64,000 nucleotides of DNA from Sphingobacterium daejeonense (GTDB lineage: Bacteria; Bacteroidota; Bacteroidia; Sphingobacteriales; Sphingobacteriaceae). Made by a program: the position numbers and the translations under genes. The DNA lies in assembly GCF_901472535.1 (NCBI RefSeq), contig NZ_LR590470.1, positions 2,542,001-2,606,000 of the forward strand. The letters run 5' to 3'. The notes under the pieces were generated by a model. The model was not told where the DNA came from. It did no database searches and saw only the letters and a program-made list of their open reading frames with translations. Shown here piece by piece: positions 58,591 through 64,000 of the stretch; within the stretch, counting starts at the first letter, position 1; each line of letters opens with the position of its first letter.

Positions 58591-60963
58591 CTATTTCTTC
58601 TTCGCTTTTGTTGTTTTAGTTGTTTTTGTTGCTTTAGTAGTCTTTGCTATTTTTGAACCTGCGGCTTTTGGATCTTCTTCTGCCCATTTCAATACATCAG
58701 CATAGGTAATTTTCTCTACTTCTGTACCTTTTGGAATTTTCAAGTTTTGTTTACCAAAACGCACGAATGGTCCCCATCTACCGTTTTCAATTTTAGCATC
58801 AGGATTTTCATCAAAAACTTTTATTACCTTATCCTTATCTTTTTGGCGTTTTTCTTTGATGATCTCAATTGCTTGTTCTTCCTCAACGTCTAAAGGATCT
58901 AATCCTTTAGGTAAGGAATAGAAGCTACTGTTATGTCTAATATATGGTCCAAAACGACCAATAGCAACGGTCATTTCTTTATCCTCAAATTCACCAACTT
59001 TTTTAGGTAGTTTAAATAACTCCAGTGCTTCTTCTAATGTAATTGTTTCTATCATCTGCCCTTTTCTCAGAGAGGCAAATGCTGGTTTTTCTTCATCATC
59101 TGCAGAACCGATTTGGACTAATGGGCCAAATCTTCCTACTCTAACAGAAATAGGTTTTCCACTTACAGGGTCAATTCCCAGTTCCCTTTCATGCGTTGCA
59201 CGATCAGCATTATCTAAGGTATTTTGGACTTCTGAATGGAATGGTCCGTAGAAATTAGACAACATATGAGTCCACTCTTTAAAACCTTGAGCAATCTCAT
59301 CAAATTCTTTTTCAACTTTCGCAGTAAAATGGTAATCAACAATTCCTTTAAAATGCTGAACTAAGAAATCATTAACCAGAACACCAATATCAGTTGGAAA
59401 CATTTTATTACGTTCAGCTCCGGTAATTTCAGTTTTTGTGACTTCTGAGATTTTACCATCTGTCAATGTTAAGACTTTGAATGATCTTTCCTTACCGTCT
59501 CTATCTTCTTTTACAACATAGCCACGATTTTGGATCGTAGATATAGTTGGAGCATACGTTGATGGTCTACCAATTCCTAACTCCTCAAGTTTTTTAACCA
59601 AGGAAGCTTCCGTAAACCTTGCTGGAGGTCTTGAGAATCTTTCCGTCGCATTCATGGTCTCAAGATTAAGATTTTGGCCATTACTCAGTGGAGGAAGGAT
59701 TGAATTATCAGAATTGTCAAGATCTATATCATCATTATCATCATCAGAAGATTCAAAATATACTTTTAAAAACCCATCAAATTTCATGATTTCGCCTGAA
59801 GCAACCAAGTCTTCTGATCTGGTAGAAATATTGATTTTAGCAGTAGTTTTTTTCAAATTCTGCTTCAGTCATTTGAGATGCAATTGAACGCTTCCAAATT
59901 AATTCATACAATCTTTTTTCGGAGTTATCACCTTCAATTGTATGATCATTAAAGTATGTTGGACGGATTGCTTCGTGAGCTTCCTGTGCACCGGCACTTT
60001 TAGTACGAAATTGTCTTAATTTATGGTATTTATCACCATACGCATTGATGATTTCCGATTTTGCACCCTGTAATGCGGTATCGGAAAGGTTTACTGAATC
60101 TGTACGCATATAAGTAATACGCCCAGCTTCATAAAGTCGTTGAGCTACTTGCATTGTTCGAGCCACAGAAAATCCAAGTTTTCTACTTGCCTCCTGTTGT
60201 AATGTAGATGTTGTAAAGGAGCCGATGGAGAACGTTTTGAAGGTTTAGTTTCTAAACTCTTAATATTAAATACAGCATTAGCACAATCATTTAAAAATTG
60301 ATTAGCTTCCTCAACAGTCGGAAACCTATTTGGAAGTTCTGCTTTAAATCTATCTTTTTGGTTTCCAGTATTAAAAATAGCAACAACTTTAAATGCTGCC
60401 TCAGCATTAAACTTATTAATGTCCCTTTCGCGCTCAACAATTAATCTAACCGCTACAGACTGAACACGGCCAGCAGATAAAGAAGGTTTGACTTTTTTCC
60501 AGAGTACCGGAGAAAGTTCAAAGCCGACCAATCTATCTAATACTCTACGAGCTTGTTGAGCATTAACAAGGTTAAAATCTATTTTACGTGGTGATTCAAT
60601 TGCTTTTAAAATGGCAGGTTTAGTGATCTCATGAAAAACAATACGTTTGGTTTTATCGTCTTTCAGCCCTAAAGTTTCATATAAGTGCCAAGAAATTGCT
60701 TCTCCTTCTCGGTCTTCATCGGATGCTAACCAAACTGTCTCTGCAGATTTAGCTAGCTTCTTCAACTCACTTACTAAAGCTTTTTTATCCGAAGGAACTT
60801 CATACTTCTGTTTGAAGTTATCGTCAGTGTCAATCGCATCATCGGTTTTCACCAAATCGCGGATGTGACCATAACTAGATTTTACCAAAAAATCTTTTCC
60901 TAAATATCCTTCTATTGTTTTGGCCTTTGCTGGAGACTCAACTATCAATAAATTTTTTGCCAT
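58591..60963 (-). CDS. topA: DNA topoisomerase I (frameshifted)
   Basis: This type IA topoisomerase has about 790 residues. Toprim domain: KNLLIVESPAKAKTIEGYLG and WLASDEDREGEAISWHLYET. The catalytic Tyr is in YEAGRITYMRTDSVNLSDTA. The strand-passage region has KLEELGIGRPSTYAPTISTI, and there are repeated topo-C-like modules (VRVGRFGPLVQIGS, VAIGRFGPYIRH, WGPFVRFGKQNLKIP). A Lys/Thr/Ala-rich tail ends it. Two shifts: near 60222 a C is missing (PFTTSTLQQEASRKL expected), and near 59850 an extra A (seven instead of six) turns EKTTAKINIST into EKNYC-stop. As topA is essential, these are almost certainly sequence errors. Confidence 0.97.
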
Positions 60964-61058
60964 TTATACTGTATGATTTCATGCAAAGAAAACGATTTCA
61001 AAATGGAATGCAAATTCTTTTTTATTACGATTATTAAAAATGTGACTTGGGTATACGC

Positions 61059-61910
61059 TCATTTTATCCAAATATCCAGTAAATAAAACACTGCAAAAAC
61101 TACAGAAGCAATACCATTTGTAGTCATAAATGCACGGTCTACCCTACTTAAATCATTTAAACTCACTATTCGATGTTGGTATATTAATAATGCTGCATAG
61201 AATGCAACGCCTATATAGTATAATATTCCAACAGGCATATATAATACTGGCAGTAAAATAAAGATAAATGACAGTACATGAAGTATTTCAGAAATCCTTA
61301 ATGCTGCCTTTCCTCCAAAATTTGCAGGTATCGAGTTTAAGCCATTAGCCTTATCAAATTCTTCATCTTGCAAAGCATATATGATGTCAAATCCACTCAC
61401 CCATGTAAGGACAGCTAATCCATAAAAGATAGGTACTATATTAAAATGTCCGGTCACCGCTAAGTAAGCACCAACAGGTGCTAAGCCCAATCCAACCCCC
61501 AATACAATATGACATAAAGGAGATATTCTTTTCATGTAAGAATAGAATAAAATAACAAATAAAGCGATTGGAGAAAGTAGAAAGCACAAAAAGTTTATGA
61601 AGTAACAAGCTATTATAAATACTATACAATTGATAATGGTAAAAATTAGAGCTTGATTTGCGGAGATTTTACCAGCAGGAATATCCCTTACCGCAGTTCG
61701 AGGGTTTAATGCGTCAATATCTCTATCTAAATATCGATTGAAAGCCATAGCAGCATTTCTTGCAGTCACCATACATACCAACATCAATAAAAACAACTTC
61801 CATTCAAATTGATAATCAGTAGTATTGATCGCTAAAAAGAAACCTATGATGGCAAATGGTAGAGCAAATATACTATGTGCAAAAAGCACTAAGGACATGT
61901 ATTTTTTCAT
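61059..61910 (-). CDS. UbiA-family prenyltransferase (MqnP/4-hydroxybenzoate type)
   Basis: This intact 283-residue membrane enzyme has about eight helices. Prenyl-diphosphate sites: [20 protein letters not shown] (NxxxDxxxD) and [18 protein letters not shown] (second Asp-rich motif). It attaches an isoprenoid chain to an aromatic ring; in Bacteroidota, members of this subgroup act in menaquinone synthesis. No other quinone gene is in the window. 4 bp from engB. Confidence 0.88.
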   Translation of the reverse strand: MKKYMSLVLFAHSIFALPFAIIGFFLAINTTDYQFEWKLFLLMLVCMVTARNAAMAFNRYLDRDIDALNPRTAVRDIPAGKISANQALIFTIINCIVFIIACYFINFLCFLLSPIALFVILFYSYMKRISPLCHIVLGVGLGLAPVGAYLAVTGHFNIVPIFYGLAVLTWVSGFDIIYALQDEEFDKANGLNSIPANFGGKAALRISEILHVLSFIFILLPVLYMPVGILYYIGVAFYAALLIYQHRIVSLNDLSRVDRAFMTTNGIASVVFAVFYLLDIWIK

Positions 61911-61913
61911 ATA

Positions 61914-62525
61914 TTAACCCAAAGGAGAAACGAAGTTTTTATTGATATCATCAATTGTTTCCAATACCTGTTCACAACCTAGTTTAGTTTCTGAGGATGT
62001 AAGAATATGTGGTGGAACCTCTTCAAACCAAGTTTTCAATGCTTTGCGAAATTTAGCTATGTTCTGATCAGACTTTACCATGGAGTGTTTATCAGCCTTG
62101 GTAAATAACAATAAAAATGGAATTCCTTGCTCTCCTAACCAGTAACAGAAGTCTAAATCAATCTTTTGTGGCTCGTGACGACTATCGATCAGTACAAATA
62201 CACATTGTAGATTCTCTCTTCTAGTCAAATACTCACGAATAAACTTTTCCCAAGATGCACGGTTCTTTTTTGAAGTTTGGGCAAATCCATAACCTGGTAA
62301 ATCCACCAAATACCATTCATCATTAATTATGAAATGGTTGATTAATTGAGTTTTACCTGGTTTTTGAGAGGTTTTGGCTAAACCTTTTCTACGTGTGATC
62401 GCATTTATCAGTGAAGATTTTCCAACATTCGAACGTCCAATAAATGCGTATTCAGCTTTATTAGCTTCCGGAAGCTTAGTTACATCAGTATTACTAGTTA
62501 AAAATTCTGCTCTATTGATATTCAT
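61914..62525 (-). CDS. engB: Ribosome biogenesis GTPase YsxC/EngB
   Basis: This intact 203-residue GTPase has G1 FIGRSNVGKSSLINAITRRK, G2-like KTSQKPGKTQLINHFIIND, G3 YLVDLPGYGFAQTSKK, G4 LLLFTKADKHSMVKS. It assists assembly of the large ribosomal subunit. It overlaps no other gene; the next gene upstream diverges, starting at 62630. Confidence 0.96.
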   Translation of the reverse strand: MNINRAEFLTSNTDVTKLPEANKAEYAFIGRSNVGKSSLINAITRRKGLAKTSQKPGKTQLINHFIINDEWYLVDLPGYGFAQTSKKNRASWEKFIREYLTRRENLQCVFVLIDSRHEPQKIDLDFCYWLGEQGIPFLLLFTKADKHSMVKSDQNIAKFRKALKTWFEEVPPHILTSSETKLGCEQVLETIDDINKNFVSPLG

Positions 62526-62629
62526 TCAGCAAAGGTACAATTAAATACAATTTTATTTCTCTTTTGAAACGCTATAGAACTATTAGTGTTTCAATAAAAA
62601 TTCATAATTTCAGCAGCAAATATGTTTGT

Positions 62630-63541
62630 ATGCTGGAAATAAAAAATATTGTTAAGCAATATGCCAACCATAAGGCTTTAGACGATGTGTCTATTCATGT
62701 ACCATCAGGAAAGATTTTTGGTCTTTTAGGGCCCAATGGCGCAGGAAAGACTTCATTAATCCGAATTATCAATCAAATCACTGCACCAGATTCAGGCGAA
62801 ATAATTTTCGATGGCAAACCTTTGAATTCTTCCCATATCAGTAGAATCGGATATTTACCGGAAGAGCGAGGACTATATAAAAAAATGCAGATTGGGGACC
62901 AAATGATTTATCTAGCCCAATTAAAAGGTCTGAGTAAAAAGGATGCCAAAGAAAGAATAAAATATTGGTTTGAAAAACTTAAGATTGAAAGTTGGTGGGA
63001 TAAAAAAGTAGAAGATCTAAGTAAAGGAATGCAACAAAAAGTACAATTTGTAGCCACTGTCCTCCACGAACCAGATTTAATAATTTTAGATGAACCCTTC
63101 TCAGGATTTGACCCAGTAAATGCACAAGTTATTCAAGATGAAATCCTAGAATTAAATAAAAAAGGTGCTACCATTATTTATTCCACCCATAGGATGGAAT
63201 CTGTGGAAGCATTGTGTGACAATATCGCATTGTTAAACAAATCAAAAGTGATTTTGGAAGGTTCAGTTAAAGAGATTAAAAACCAGTATAGAAATCAAAC
63301 CTACAGGATAGAATATCATCTGAAACCTGAAACAGAGCGTATTCAAATTGATCATTCCCTTTGGCAGAACCTAGATCAGTCGGAATCAAATAACAATATA
63401 TTAACTATCCAGATTCCTCAAGAGAAATCATTAAATGATGTTTTAATAAACTTGATTCCTCAAATTGAGATTCAGCAAATATTTGAAATAATACCTTCGA
63501 TGCATGATATTTTCATCGATAATGTTACTAATAATAAATAA
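62630..63541 (+). CDS. ABC-2 type transporter ATPase (NatA-like)
   Basis: This intact 303-residue ATPase has Walker A GLLGPNGAGKTSLIRIINQI, signature EDLSKGMQQKVQFVATVLHE and Walker B LIILDEPFSGFDPVN, then a C-terminal extension of about 80 residues typical of ABC-2 exporters (FEIIPSMHDIFIDNVTNNK at the end). Start at the internal ATG 62630, which gives the family N-terminus MLEIKNIVKQYANHKALDDV. The permease starts 12 bp later. Confidence 0.92.
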   Translation: MLEIKNIVKQYANHKALDDVSIHVPSGKIFGLLGPNGAGKTSLIRIINQITAPDSGEIIFDGKPLNSSHISRIGYLPEERGLYKKMQIGDQMIYLAQLKGLSKKDAKERIKYWFEKLKIESWWDKKVEDLSKGMQQKVQFVATVLHEPDLIILDEPFSGFDPVNAQVIQDEILELNKKGATIIYSTHRMESVEALCDNIALLNKSKVILEGSVKEIKNQYRNQTYRIEYHLKPETERIQIDHSLWQNLDQSESNNNILTIQIPQEKSLNDVLINLIPQIEIQQIFEIIPSMHDIFIDNVTNNK

Positions 63542-63553
63542 CCCTAAAAGTAT

Positions 63554-64000
63554 ATGAACAAAATATTATTAATTATCCAAAGAGAATACTTGAGCAGGGT
63601 TAAGAAAAAAACATTTCTGCTGACCACTTTTTTAGTTCCTCTATTTTTTATTGGGATGTACGTTGGTGTATTTTTCCTAACAAAACAGAGTTTTGAGGAT
63701 TCTAAAGCATTGATATATGTTGTAGACAACACTAAAGAAGTAGGCAATCAATTAAAGAATACTGATCAAATAACCTTTACAGAATCTACAGAAGAACTAA
63801 ATAGTCAAATTCAGAAAATCAAGGATTTGGATGGAAATACTAATATCCTTTTTATCCCTGAGGATTTCTATCAAACACATAACATTGAATTTTTATCTTC
63901 TGGCAAGCCAAACATTGCAACCAAGGGGCAGGTAGAATCACAATTAGAAAATATTTTATTGGAATACCAATATAAAGAATTGAATATTGATGCTTCTAAG
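63554..64000 (+). CDS. ABC-2 type permease (NatB-like), 3' end beyond window
   Basis: 149 residues are visible. It opens MNKILLIIQREYLSRVKKKT, a cytoplasmic basic start, then a first membrane helix LLTTFLVPLFFIGMYVGVFF, and a large extracytoplasmic domain (VVDNTKEVGNQLKNTDQITF) as in NatB/YhaP permeases. Forms an exporter with the preceding ATPase. Substrate (Na+, drugs, peptides) unknown. Frame stays open to the window edge. Confidence 0.88.
   Translation, partial: MNKILLIIQREYLSRVKKKTFLLTTFLVPLFFIGMYVGVFFLTKQSFEDSKALIYVVDNTKEVGNQLKNTDQITFTESTEELNSQIQKIKDLDGNTNILFIPEDFYQTHNIEFLSSGKPNIATKGQVESQLENILLEYQYKELNIDASK

Overview
The window looks like a piece of a Bacteroidota chromosome, most likely of the family Sphingobacteriaceae (Sphingobacterium or Pedobacter type). 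The evidence is low GC, an adjacent SusC/SusD pair with a LuxR-type triple-tyrosine sensor-regulator, TAnnTTTG-like promoter elements, almost no Shine-Dalgarno sequences, and gene families typical of that group (HEPN-tailed sulfite reductase, DUF1573, a LuxC-like acyl-CoA reductase beside a ferredoxin). No rRNA, tRNA, CRISPR array or insertion sequence was seen.

A dominant property is very frequent single-base frameshifts. Roughly thirty genes, including essential ones (topA, ispE, the precorrin/siroheme genes, gdhA, recQ), are split between frames, and the shift often sits in a homopolymer run. Sequencing or assembly indels explain this better than mass pseudogenisation. Broken genes are therefore annotated here as single loci over their full reconstructed extent, with the shift noted.

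Layout. 1-12.3 kb (minus strand): a polysaccharide utilisation locus with regulator, SusC, SusD, two tandem GH144-type (glucoamylase-like) lipoproteins and a GH3 beta-glucosidase. This content fits beta-1,2-glucan use. 12.4-16.8 kb: ispE, a small GIY-YIG nuclease bracketed by GC-rich palindromic repeats with a perfect 54-bp direct repeat, an overlapping pair (LOG phosphoribohydrolase and ATP-cone/Mrr nuclease), a YgaP-like membrane protein and a sirtuin. 17-23 kb: an AHL-lactonase-like hydrolase with a zinc alcohol dehydrogenase, NADP-type glutamate dehydrogenase, a D-cysteine desulfhydrase/ACC deaminase homologue and a sugar isomerase. 22.9-31.8 kb: accessory genes (DUF1877, DUF4256, M60 metallopeptidase, SulP transporter, a tandem-domain lipoprotein, Tam methyltransferase), plus a long hairpin repeat element near 24.1 kb. 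31.9-34.5 kb: a very AT-rich divergent pair of predicted nucleases (Mrr-type and T5orf172/GIY-YIG type), a possible defence module.

34.8-41.1 kb (minus strand): a complete assimilatory sulfate reduction and siroheme operon (HEPN-tailed sulfite reductase, cobA, cysG-type dehydrogenase, cysH, cysD, cysN). 41.3-44.7 kb: pstSCAB phosphate transporter. 44.8-48.1 kb: dicarboxylate symporter, ferredoxin, acyl-CoA reductase. 48.1-64 kb: core genes: FtsE-like ATPase, grpE-dnaJ, kdsA, recQ, kdsD, aminotransferase, cmk, topA, UbiA-type prenyltransferase, engB and the start of an ABC-2 exporter operon. Most intergenic junctions carry clear intrinsic terminators, several of them bidirectional between convergent genes.
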